Below, piece after piece: positions 19,401 through 29,032 of a DNA stretch of 64,000 bases. The stretch is from Pteria penguin (Eukaryota > Mollusca > Bivalvia > Pterioida > Pteriidae): positions 620,001 to 684,000 of the forward strand of contig CM068590.1 in NCBI GenBank assembly GCA_035048485.1, in the 5' to 3' direction. The notes under the pieces were generated by a model. The model was not told where the DNA came from, searched no databases, and saw nothing but the letters and a program-made list of their open reading frames with translations. Every line of letters starts with the position of its first letter. Position 1 is the first letter of the stretch. A program made the position numbers and the translations under genes.

Positions 19401-21998
19401 AGGCACTAGTCAAGGAATCTTATCGAAAAGTGGGGCAGTAGACAGGAGTCTTATCAAAGGATAAAGCAATAGTCAAGGAATCTCATGAAAGACTAATGCA
19501 ATAATCAGGAAATCAAAGAGTAAGGCAATAGTCAAGGAATCTAACAAAAGGTAAGGCAAAAGTCAAGGAATCTTATCAAAAGGTAAAGCAATAGTCAAGA
19601 CATTCAAAACGCTGTCAAGATTATCTAAACATTGACACTACATACATGTAACTCTTTAGTTTCACATTGACTGGTTCAATCTTCAACAAAATTGATGATC
19701 CATTTAGAAAGTATATCTATTAATTCGCATAGTAAATAGCAAAGCATATCAGATTGTGGGTGTATGGTCAGGTCATAAAATATGGTGAGAGTGAGACAAA
19801 TTTATCTCATATTACTATCTTCTATCACATTGAATGTCCATGTTAGGCCATAAAATCTGGTGAGAGAAACAACTTTATCTCATATTACTACATGTATTTA
19901 ATATCACATTGAATGTCCAGGTCAGATCATAAAATATGATGAGAGTGAGACAATTTTAATTCATATTACTTTCTTACATATGAGACTAAAGAATGTCACC
20001 CTCGACTGATATCTTTCAGTCTGGGACTCGAGGTGATTCTAGATTCTCATAATCTAATATCACATTGAATGTCTAGGTCAGATAATAAAATATGGTGAAA
20101 GTGAGACAATTTTATCTCATTATCTAGTATCACATTGAATGTCCATGTCAGGTCATAAGATATGGTGAGAGTGAGACAATTTTATCTCATATTACTATCT
20201 AGCATCACATTGAATGACCATGTCAGGTCATAAGATATGGTGAGAGTGAGACAACTTTATCTCACATTACTATCTAGTATCACATTGCATTGTTGAGATA
20301 GGTGTTTTGTCCTTCTGAACAAAATGTTTTCTATCTGTTATGTTTTGTCGCTGAGAACCCAACATTTCTGTTTTCAGTACCCTCATGTGATTGACCCAAT
20401 ATTCATCAGTATCGATGCTATATCCAGATTAAGTCAAGAAATTTATGCTGGTATTTACCAAGGGCAGATTACCCAATACAGGAATTTACAGGTATTATCG
20501 CATTTTGCATCACCAGTTATAATTCATTCAGTGTACTCTGGAGATGTGTAGAAACTCACTGTTCTGTACAATTTCTTAATATATCCCAGAGTTTGGGTCA
20601 CTTAAGGTAGAGTTAAGATTTTTACATGTCTACACAGCATTGTTAGGTATAGAGTAGGAAGCTAGTATGCAGTATCTAGACTATATTAGATTTCATTTTC
20701 ATAAATTCATTAGATTTATAAGTATACTCTTAACTTATATATACCGGTATATATATATATATGCTATTTAAGAGGAAATTTCCTGATACTTAAACCTTAA
20801 CCTGTGAAATAACAGCAGTTTTTTTTTTTCAATTTTTTTGTAATTGAAATATCCATGTTATTTAATCGTAGTTTTCCTGTAAAGGGGACCATGTTATTTA
20901 AACTGTACAGGTAATCATTACTTTCTACAGGACCAGATCCTCGTGAATCACCACCTACTGAATGCACTAGGTGTTGGTCATCCATCACTGGACACTGTCC
21001 ATTCCACCTGTCATAGGTATCACCTGAGTAGCAAATTGACCGGAGCAGGTGGAGGAGGATGTGCCTACTGCATCATTACTCCAGGTAAGAGACAAGGGAT
21101 TCCCCTGGCTCAAGATGCATCATTACTCCAGGTAAAAGACCAGGGATTCACCTGGCTCAAGATGCATCATTACTCCAGGTAAGAGACAAGGGATTCCCCT
21201 GGCTCAAGATGCATCATTACTCCAGGTAAGAGACAAGGGATTCCCCTGGCTCAAGATGCATCATTACTCCAGGTAAGAGACAAGGGATTCCCCTTGCTCA
21301 AGATGCATCATTACTCCAGGTAAGAGACAAGGGATTCTGCTCTTCAAGTAGACATATTTTGTTATTTTCCACTTCATTTTCATTTTCACTGATTTTGTAT
21401 GTCCTATGGTTTTATGATTTTCAGACTTATGGTTTGGATTTATCCATCATCTTTACATGCATCATTTCTCTAAGTAAGAGATGAGGGATTCCCATGGCTT
21501 AAGTTACATCATTTCTCCAGGTAGGAGACAAGGGATTTCACTGGCTCAAGATGGGCAGGAGATACCCTACATTAAACATGATCTTCATGTAACATGATAA
21601 GAGGCTTCACCTTGATGTGATTTGTTATGCTATCGCTAAGAAATTGGTACCCTTATATCTTCCTCTGTTAGATGTGTACTCATAAGTAGATGGTTATACT
21701 TTGGAAAGAAACTTAAAACTCCGAAAACAAGCCTTTCAGTTTTATAATAAAAGTAGGTTTCCTGAAAACTAGAATGATATTAATTGTGAAATCCAGTGTG
21801 CATGTAGTAAATTTGTGCGTAAAATACACATCTGACACAATTTATTATATTGTTTCAATACTTCAGAACTGTTCTTGTATTGTTACAGACATCACCGAGG
21901 AAAAAATAAATAAGTTAAAACAGGAAGTGAAAGATCTTGGAATGGAATGCTGGGAAACAACGATTGGAGGACCAGGGGTTTTTGTACATGCTGAGTAA
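13424..21998 (+). CDS. MVK: Mevalonate kinase (complete, 9 coding exons)
   Basis: Phosphorylates mevalonate to 5-phosphomevalonate, an early step of sterol/isoprenoid synthesis; GHMP kinase fold. Exons: 13424-13495, 14534-14684, 15521-15641, 17050-17447, 17961-18006, 18450-18543, 20378-20491, 20931-21084, 21889-21998. All phases agree, total 419 aa (human 396). Motif 1 is ISAPGKVILHGEHAVVYGK with catalytic Lys11; motif 2 is LPVGAGLGSSASFSV (128-142); PSGVDN carries the catalytic Asp at about 241; motif 3 is KLTGAGGGGCAY near the C-terminus. The start is chosen because APGKVILHGEHAVV must be N-terminal and no other ATG fits. The extra length is an in-frame repeat in exon 4. It is divergent from MMAB. 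Confidence 0.95.
14785..14997. repeat. 26-bp minisatellite in MVK intron 2
   Basis: About eight copies of a 26-bp unit GTGTTATAACTTGATACATT then GTACAG. It begins about 100 bp after the exon 2 donor (TTACAG|GTACAG). Each unit contains ACAG|GT, but derivation from the exon end is not clear here. Confidence 0.85.
15232..15317. repeat. Foldback with perfect 27-bp arms in MVK intron 2
   Basis: Arms 15232-15258 and 15291-15317 are exact complements (GAGATTCTCTGCCCTTCTCC...), with a 32-bp spacer. Probable tiny inverted-repeat insertion. It ends about 200 bp before exon 3. Confidence 0.85.
15642..17049. repeat. MVK intron 3: dispersed repeats, no gene
   Basis: 15700-16660 holds diverged TTGACCTTGACC-type blocks and GGGGTATTTGTCC motifs. 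16667-17023 is copy 2 of the dispersed repeat described at 6202-6582, ending only about 25 bp before the exon 4 acceptor. Open frames at 15786-16415 have no family resemblance. Confidence 0.55.
17050..17447 (+). CDS. MVK: MVK exon 4, with in-frame repeat insertion
   Basis: Encodes residues 116-247, including the glycine-rich ATP motif GAGLGSSASFSV and INKWAF...PSGVDN. Between SPSISVHPS and RYFTWTKDML lie about 45 extra residues that related kinases lack. They form a 12-residue repeat of the pattern TDQSNNSCMTCT (D/N-Q-S recurring at 170, 182, 194 and 206). The acceptor is TTTCCAG at 17043-17049 and the donor CATG|GTAAAA. Confidence 0.92.
17195..17335 (+). repeat. MVK: 36-bp coding minisatellite inside MVK exon 4
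   Basis: ACCAATCAAA (or ACCAATCAGA) occurs at 17211, 17247, 17283 and 17319, exactly 36 bp apart. The unit keeps the frame and adds 12 residues per copy, about 3.7 copies. The repeated peptides are polar with conserved Cys-Met-Thr in two copies. Confidence 0.9.
18450..18543 (+). CDS. MVK: MVK exon 6 with tandem CAGCAG acceptor
   Basis: Encodes (S)SWPSVRVLLINTKVPR then STKELVAKVKESYQR, the conserved strand before the SIDAIS segment. The acceptor is a NAGNAG site: cutting after the first CAG (18449) or the second (18452) changes the protein by one Ser and keeps frame. The donor is CAAAGG|GTAAGG at 18543/18544; the end of this exon is the seed of the 32-bp intronic array. Confidence 0.88.
18511..19600. 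repeat. 32-bp minisatellite derived from the MVK exon-6 end and its splice donor
   Basis: About 33 copies of GTCAAGGAATCTTATCAAAA followed by GGTAAGGCAATA. The unit is the last 20-25 nt of exon 6 (VKESYQR codons) plus the start of intron 6, so nearly every copy carries an AAAGG|GTAAGG or AAAAG|GTAAGG donor-like site. The first copy is the real exon end. Confidence 0.92.
18627..18698 (+). pseudogene. Partial duplicate of MVK exon 6 within the array
   Basis: TTATTAACAACAAGGTCCCT...GAGTTGGTGGCAAAAGTCAA matches the last ~70 nt of exon 6 with a few substitutions. It ends at AAAAG|GCAAGG instead of AAAGG|GTAAGG. There is no acceptor in front, so it is unlikely to be used as an exon. Confidence 0.85.
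19745..20290. repeat. ~75-bp tandem repeat in MVK intron 6
   Basis: About six copies of a unit with ATCACATTGAATGTCCATGT, CAGGTCATAAAATATGGTGA and GAGTGAGACAATTTTATCTC, interrupted at about 19985-20050 by unrelated sequence. Non-coding; it ends about 90 bp before exon 7. Confidence 0.8.
21038..21335. repeat. MVK: 47-bp minisatellite derived from the MVK exon-8 end and its splice donor
   Basis: Exon 8 ends GCATCATTACTCCAG|GTAAGAG (donor at 21085). The same segment recurs with donor positions 21132, 21179, 21226, 21273 and 21320, exactly 47 bp apart. Two older copies lie near 21460 and 21516. The unit is 18-20 nt of exon plus about 29 nt of intron. Use of a distal donor would add 47 nt and shift the frame, deleting the exon 9 peptide. 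Confidence 0.92.
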
Positions 21999-23060
21999 TT
22001 CGATGACGTCATGAATGTCTGGAAATGGTAATCACAAGAGGAGAAGAACTGGCAAGAATTAGACTGGAATGCTTAGAATTCTGACTGCTGACTAAGAGGG
22101 GAAGAGCTAGCAGGAAATAGACAGTAATGCTTAGAATCATGCCTGCTGAAGCAGAACTTGCAGGAAGAAATCTAGAATACTCAAAAGCCTCACTGTGTAG
22201 CTGAGAGTCAACAAGAAATTGCAGAGGAAATCTGGAAAACTCAAAAGTCACAATGTGAAGCCAAGAGTCAATAAGAACTTGCAGGAAGATATCTGGAATA
22301 CTCAAAAGTCACAATGTGTGGCTAAGAGTCAACAAGAAACAGAATGCTGGGAAACAATGAATTATTAGATATAGATAATATGAATTCTGCAGAAAAATCA
22401 TACTTGTGCATTGACATCACAGTAAGTTGTAAGGCACAAACATGGCAGCGTCCTACATGTTACTGCTTGTTGAGCCAGACCTCAGAGGCAGAGTCAACTT
22501 CAAAGCACTGTAAAGTTGACTCATTGTTAATGCTCATCTGTGTCGTAAAATAGGGGCAAGTAAAAGGGTTATGTTTACTATGTCAAGACCTTAGTTACAT
22601 GTACCATGGTAATAGTGAGATTATCCTGGCATTTAATGAAACCTTGAATGTAGCTAACAAGTACCAGGTTTTGATGTCTGATCCCATAAAATAGGACACT
22701 GACAGCAGGACACAGTCAACACGATGCTGACAACAGGACACTGACAGCAGGACATGGACAACAGAGCATTGACAGCAGGACACTGTTATACATGTATTAA
22801 CTTAGCCCTGAAACCTGACGACTTGAGTCAAGCTATCAACAAGGTCCTAAGTGGCTTGCAGAACAATCCTCTATAACCACATGAGCTTTGGTGATCGTAC
22901 TAAGGAGTTAAATTCTCAAACAATTTACTGTAAGAAATGTATCTCTACATGTGTCACATACATGCTTGTTCTAAAATGTCACTGGGTAACACTGTGCTCT
23001 TACTGATTGTTTGATCCACATTTTATTTTCAATGCAGAAAGATTAAACTTGAGACATGTC
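21999..23060 (+). other. MVK 3' flanking/UTR region
   Basis: Contains three to four copies of a ~65-bp unit (AGTCAACAAGAA..., GGAAATCTGGAAAACTCAAA) at 22130-22345 and short GACACTGACAGCAGGACA repeats at 22690-22785. No clear AATAAA follows the stop closely; an ATTAAA lies at about 23042. No gene is seen. Confidence 0.4.
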
Positions 23061-23074
23061 TTTTTTCATTGACT

Positions 23075-23757
23075 TTTTAAACGCCCGTTATAAGACAGGA
23101 CGTATTATTTTATAGCGTTGTCTGTCAGTCCATCCATCTGTCCATCCGTCTGTCCGTCCCGGGTCATGTTTTCCAGACTTTTTTCTGCAGTCTTTCAAGA
23201 TAATGGATAGAAACTTGGTATATAAGTTTATATCAACAAGGGTCAGGACCAGTTCGCATTTGGGTGTGATTGATTTGGTTTTGCCAGAGTTACGGCTCTT
23301 CAAGGATTTTACAATTTTCTGGACTTTTTTTTTTTGCAGTCTTTAAAGGTATTGAATTAAAACTTAGTATATAACTTAATATCAACAAGGGTCAGTACCA
23401 GGTTGCATTTGGGTGTGATTGCTTTGTTTCTGCCAGAGTTACGGCCCTTGAACTTATAAATTTTCAAAGATTTTACAGGTTTCCGGACTTTTCTCTGCAG
23501 TCTTTAAAGGTATTGGATTAAAACTTGGTATATTACTTTATAACAATGAGGGTCAGTACCACTTCACATTTGGTTATGATTGTTTTAGTTTTTCCAGAGT
23601 TATGCCCCTTGAACTTAGAAATTCTCAATGATTTTACAGTTTTCTGGATTTCTTTACGCAGTGTTTCAAGGTATTGGATTGTAACTTGGCCATTCATTCA
23701 GATTGATCCCCTTAAGTTAAACGACGGGTGTATTATGCCATGCTAGGCGTTGCTCTT

Positions 23758-23790
<33 letters not shown>
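23075..23790 (+). repeat. Retroposon-like repeat ending in a ~38-nt poly(T)
   Basis: About three diverged ~190-bp subunits (CTGCAGTCTTTAAAGGTATT, AACAAGGGTCAGTACCA, GCCAGAGTTACGGCCCTT). They start near CGCCCGTTATAAGACAGG and end ATTATGCCATGCTAGGCGTT before the T-run at 23752-23789. Non-coding. Confidence 0.6.
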
Positions 23791-23799
23791 CATGTACCT

Positions 23800-24200
23800 T
23801 ACTCTCCTCGGTACCTCAGTAAATTATCTGACACTGATAATAGACTGCTCAAGCTCTATTTCACCAATTAGATGGCAACACCAGTCTACTGCATTGCGCT
23901 ACATACTTCACCACATGCGCCTGGCGCGTTAGAATCAGCGAGGACCCTTTAATATGCCAAGGTCTACCATAACAGGGTAAAGTTTTAGGGCCAGCCAAGC
24001 TTAATTGGGCAGGTGCTTGGCCTGTGATGAAGAGGACAAGGTTTCAAGTCGTGCCTGGAGCTGGTTAGTGTCTTTCAGATGAGACAGTAAAAAACTTACT
24101 GCTTGGGCAAGGTCTAAATTTCTGTGCATTGCATCCAGTAGATACCGTCACCGTATAAATAATCTTGGTGCAACGTAGATTAAGAGTCGGACAAATAACT
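23800..24200 (+). repeat. Degenerate tRNA-derived SINE-like sequence
   Basis: Contains GGGCAGGTGCTTGGCCTGTG and a B-box-like GGTTTCAAGTCGTGCC about 35 bp later (around 24050), preceded by CATGCGCCTGGCGCGTTAGA. Too diverged to fold as a tRNA. Confidence 0.4.
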
Positions 24201-25036
24201 TTTTAACTTTCTGACTATGTAGAAAAGTCGAGTGGGGATAAACAGTGGGGCTAGAGGTTAGTTGTGTGAAGAATGAAAAGCCTTCAAATTAAAAAATTTA
24301 TTTAAAATTTTGACAATGATATTAAATATCTTTAGAACAGATTTTAATGTAAGATTAACATTTACAGTTGGAAAATGTCATAATCTTTCTTTTGATAAAA
24401 ATATAATGACTTAATTGATATAACTAGTAGCCGTAAATGAGTATAACTTATAATGTTTACATGACAGATACATTACTTATAAAACACTCTTACATATAAT
24501 ACAACAAAATGCCTGAATAATACAACAAAATGAAAATATTGTAATTTTAATATTACCGGTACCAAGTTTATAAAAATATGATTATTTCAAAGTAATTATC
24601 AAAACAATAATGTACATTGTACCTTTCTTCATACATACAAAATAATACAAATATTAAAAAAAGGTTAATAACCAAAGAAAAAGAAACAGATATCTATATA
24701 TATATTTAAATTATCATTCATTTTACCTAAAAAGTCACAAACTTTTTCCATTACTGAAAATTATCGCTGTTCCTTCAGAATTCTACTTTCACACTGATAC
24801 CATACATATAATGCAGTTAGTGGAACTCAAAAAACAGACGCCCTTGACCTTCGCCAGACTGTCACATTTTCCCGCCTTCTGCATTAGAATGAGATCCCTC
24901 AGTGTAATGACGTAATCATGTTCATCTCTCTCCTACGTCACTGTGACGTCATAACCCATCGCATACATCCATTCTCACGTGACCTGATACCGTCCATGAT
25001 ATGTGTATTGATGACGTTGTATGCCGTGTACCTGTC
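24200..25036. other. AT-rich stretch without a recognisable gene
   Basis: 24290-24760 is strongly A/T-rich with TTTATT on the plus strand (minus-strand AATAAA) near 24297. If the vWA gene ends at 25037 this would be its 3' UTR. Otherwise nothing is identified. Confidence 0.3.
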
Positions 25037-25044
25037 TCATAATT
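25037..25044 (-). CDS. Candidate tiny last exon of the vWA gene
   Basis: On the minus strand CATCTTTTCCAG is followed by AATTATGA. Joined to the phase-1 end of the exon at 28475, this gives GAA-TTA-TGA, so the protein would end ...KKLCDEL. Only the acceptor quality and phase support it, over a 3.4-kb intron full of mobile DNA. Confidence 0.2.
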
Positions 25045-25166
25045 CTGGAAAAGATGGTTAATCAAATATTAAGCTAAGGTCAAGGTCACGCTGTTGATTT
25101 ATTGGCTTTAGGAGATAAATGTCCACAATAATTAACTATTGTTATTCATTGGCGACATCGTCCACT

Positions 25167-25168
<2 letters not shown>

Positions 25169-25253
<85 letters not shown>
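25169..25253. repeat. (TA)n microsatellite
   Basis: About 42 uninterrupted TA units directly abutting the palindrome at 25254. Confidence 0.95.
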
Positions 25254-25255
<2 letters not shown>

Positions 25256-25404
25256 CAAAGAACAATTAACTCAGTATTCACAATATTTCGGTCTCCCGAC
25301 CTTCTGCTAGTGAATTTTATTGGTATTACCAATACTAATAAAATTCACTAGCAGAAGGTCGGGAGACCGAAATATTGTGAATACTTAGTTAATTGTTCTT
25401 TGTT
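25254..25404. repeat. 151-bp near-perfect palindrome
   Basis: Arms of about 75 bp from 25254 (AACAAAGAACAATTAACTCA...) and ending at 25404 are complementary with about three mismatches and essentially no loop (centre near 25329). It is flanked on the left by (TA)n and, 38 bp to the right, by another (TA)n. Likely a foldback/MITE element inserted in TA-rich DNA. Confidence 0.9.
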
Positions 25405-25439
25405 TTATGACACTTCCCTTCGGAGAACTATTAAGATGT

Positions 25440-25442
<3 letters not shown>

Positions 25443-25514
<72 letters not shown>
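25443..25514. repeat. (TA)n microsatellite
   Basis: About 36 TA units on the right side of the palindrome. Confidence 0.95.
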
Positions 25515-25516
<2 letters not shown>

Positions 25517-25929
25517 CCAGGTTAAAGTTTTGTCAAATAAGCATAGCTTCTCTATTATACAGGGAAAGTGTGCATATTTCAATGAAAAATTCATTTTAAG
25601 TTCTATCAGTCTGTTTAGAAAAGCTTTGACCTTACCCTGACCTTGTAGCTAATTTTTCATATAAATTAACATCTTTCATCCTTGAGACTACAGAATTTGG
25701 ATGGTACCATACTTTCTTGCGTCATGACCATGACCTTCTGAGTAGAGCAAATTTTCAAAGACTTTAATTTTGTTTCTCAAAACGCAAGTGTAAATAATGA
25801 ACGGCAACTCTGGCTAGAGAATGACCTTTACTTATGCCACCAAACATGTATAAACCAAAGTCGACCTTATCTATCTTGCACCTACTGGAGCAGGGAAGGC
25901 AAACTCTGTACACTAACAACGTGCTTACT

Positions 25930-26070
25930 GATACGTTATATAACCACATGGAAGCAGATGGAAACCAACCTCTTAAACAGTGGCACAATACGGGAATCGA
26001 AACCGAATCGTCGGCGCCGCAAGCATCTATAGGGCTTAACCACTATACCCCCGATTTGACAAAGCAAAAC
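25930..26070 (-). mobile_element. Degenerate copy of the tRNA-derived SINE (family A)
   Basis: On the minus strand it shares GTGGTTAAGCCC, GCGGCGCCGACGATTC, GATTCC and TTTAAGAGGTTGG with the better copies at 36951, 39399 and 48093. Many substitutions suggest an old copy. Confidence 0.7.
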
Positions 26071-26146
26071 ATTACTGCAGAAATATGAAGTCAAGGTCAG
26101 GAAGAAGGTCAAGTTCACACAACTTTAGCATGAAAATGTATCCTGT

Positions 26147-27770
26147 CCGGTGTTATATAGTAGTTTTTCCCCCCAGAAAAATGGCTATATAGTACTTTTT
26201 CCCCCGGGGGAAATTTGGCTGTATAGCCATCCCCTCCCCCCTCTTATAGTCATTTTCCCCCGGGGAAAAACTATTATATAGTGGATTTTCCCCCCAATGT
26301 GAAATTCCGGATTTTCTTTTCACACATACATGTAAGTAAATCCAGCGTGTTACCTTATTGACAATAAATAGATTTCTATTTAAAATAGAGATATCTTAAC
26401 TTTTTATACGGAGATATATCCAATTAATTCAGAGATATCTCATTTTCTTAAGTAGAAATGTCTTCAATTTTAATCTCTTTTCCAAATACAAATGCATATA
26501 TTTAGAACAGAGATTTATCTACTAGAATTTCATTCGAGATATCTTTATTTAATCCCAGAAATCTTTATATATACAAATGGGGAAAAAAAAGAAAAACAAG
26601 TTCGTTTTATGCACCGGAATGAAATTCGGGGGCATCTAGTTTTTGACATGTCTGTGACTCTTACCCTGAGGCAAAAACTTTGACTATATCGTTTGTACCA
26701 AGAAGTACAAGGCTTTGAAACTCCACATACACTTTTCTTGTGGTGAGACCTTTTATTTGGGACCATGTCCATGATTTTTTAACTAGTGACTTTAAAAAAC
26801 TTGAACTTTGGCTGTATCTTTTGTACAAAAGGAGAAGGGGTTTTGAACTTCATATATAGATTACTTGTGATAAGATCTTTAATTTGGGACCATGACATTT
26901 GACCTAATGATCTTGGCCTTAAAGTGTGACCTACTTTTCAAAAACTTTAACCTTGGCTATATCTTGTACACAAAAGGGTGTAGAGCTTTGAAACTTAGCA
27001 TATAGATACTTTAAGATGAAACCTTTCATACTTTGCGTAAAGGACAAAGAAATCACATTCTTGTTATCATGATTCACAACATCTGCGACTAACATGCCTT
27101 GTCGTAGATTGCAAATCGCGACACCTGGGTGGAATTCCCTTCTGTTATTTTCATGTTCATCATGTACTCTGTACATGATGAGCGATATTGTGATATACAT
27201 GTGTATATAATGCACCAGTCTTAATTTATTTAGGAAATGAATGTTCAAGGAATTCTTGCACGTTCAATTCTTATATTTGTCATTGGAACATTTTGATTGA
27301 TAAATTCCTATTTTACTTATGATGTACTACGAAAAGTTGCCTGGGATCGAATCTTGAGTCACCGCCTGACGTCATGATTGACAGCTATACGCAAGTAAAC
27401 GACAATTTTTACAATGAAATAATAGAAGAAAATAGCATACTATGGTAAATATATAAAAAGAAAGACTTGTAAATAAATAAATAAAACAAAAAATAAATAC
27501 ACACACACGCACAAACAAAACACTTAACAGTATATAGAAACCCATTAACCATAACACCATCGGTTTGATCCACAGGCTATTACTATAGTACATTTGTATT
27601 TCAACTGTTATCTGACTGATACAGAAAGAATGTGTATAATTTCCAAACCGTTACGTAAGGGGGAAAAACTACTATGGGGGAAAGACTACTATATAGAATT
27701 TTTTCCGCCATGGGGGAAAAACTACTATATAGCCATTTTTCCGGGGGGAAAAACTACTATATAACACCGG
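26147..27770. mobile_element. Putative TIR element with CCGGTGTTATATAGTAG ends
   Basis: Left end 26147 (CCGGTGTTATATAGTAGTTT) and right end 27770 are inverted copies over about 60 bp. Each end carries several sub-terminal copies of TATAGTAGTTTTTCCCCC (left 26147-26295, right 27655-27770). The 1.3-kb interior has diverged GGCTGTATCTTTTGTACAAA repeats and no transposase-like frame. Flanks CTGT/ACAG extend the symmetry, so the exact ends and target duplication are unsettled. Confidence 0.7.
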
Positions 27771-28474
27771 TACAGATTATTTTTTATTGGTATGAAAATT
27801 TTGATAAATAATTATCATGTACAATATAAACAGTGTACAGTTTGTACATTTTAAACAGCATCATCGTCACGTGTCTGTCTGTCGCTTTGTTCGTTCATCT
27901 GTCCTTACCTCGTGGACAGCGCAGAAGCCATGTTTAGTAATGGTGATGGTTTATCAAACCAGTGTACGTATCCTCATGATATGTGAAAGAACCCTTTTGA
28001 TTTTAACGATCACTTGAGGGAATGTTCCGCTCTGTGCTGATCTTGTTTGTAATTAATTCTTAGTACTCCTTGTGGAAAAGAGCTTATCGTACGTAAAGTT
28101 AACCAAAATATGAAAATGGTACATTTCAATGCAGAAAGGATGTCCTTTATGCCATTAAAATTCAATTCTTTGTTTTACGGAGCCTCCGACCATATTTTCA
28201 CCTGAATTGGGGGAAAAGTAATAAATTGCATTTTTCACATATTTTTCACTGCCTGGACATTGTACGGGGGGATTTTTTCTTCTTTGTATTATTCCCTGAT
28301 CACCAAAATGTTTGTACAACATGGGTAACCTTCCCATACGTAAAAGAAGCATGTAAATGAGCACAGACTTGAAATTAAATGCTCTAGCTCTCTCTCTCCA
28401 ATTCTAAGATAAAAATCCGTAAAACTAGAAATTAAATTTTAATGGCCTTAATAATTATATCTGTATATACATAC
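27771..28474. other. No gene recognised; retroposon-like fragment
   Basis: 27990-28050 (TGTGAAAGAACCCTTTTGAT...CCGCTCTGTGCTGATC) resembles pieces of molluscan SINEs. The rest is unassigned intron sequence if the vWA gene continues to the left. Confidence 0.3.
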
Positions 28475-29032
28475 CATCACAGAGTTTCTTCAGTACGCCT
28501 TGTTTGAGGGTGGGGAGGTCGTCGAAGGTAGGCACTGTGAACAGTCCACTATACCCCGTGGAATTCGCCGCACTGACCATCGGCTGTAGCGCGCTCGGAC
28601 GGCCAATCTGAATGACCAGCGTATTGACTCCCTTTAGTTGTGTCTGCTTCACTTCGTCTAGGATATTCCTGGGAGCCACTAAACCCTCGTCAGCTATAAT
28701 GGTGGCAAACTTTTTAGCACTGCGTCGTCCGCCATTTTTGACACTGAAGAGTTCTTTTCTCACGTGTTTCAGGACGTTGGTCACACTCCTCCCCGCTGAC
28801 GAGCCTATGCCGCGGTTTAATGCTTTACTCCCTTTGTAGTGATTCAAGTTAAATCCTATATTGAGATTGGAACACTTGTTTGATAGCATTCCAACCTGCA
28901 CTTTCTTTGGACTAACCTCCATTTCTTTTGTTAGGTCCCTTATAAAGTGTAACACTTTCCTGGTGTTTGTTTCTCCAAAATTGGCGCTGTCCAGAATGAA
29001 CATGATATCCGCCTCTTGTCGGCTGCCACAGC
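28475..29032 (-). CDS. vWA domain 3 exon, MIDAS degenerate
   Basis: 185 full codons between phase-1 boundaries (acceptor TGTCCTAG, donor GATG|GTATGT). Domain start is QEADIMFILDSANFGE and end KKLCD. The MIDAS DxSxS has become D-S-A-N-F, the Thr position is lost (GIGSSAGRSVTNVL), and the late motif reads IIADEGL. Cys near both ends fits the vWA disulphide. Metal-dependent binding is unlikely. Confidence 0.82.
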
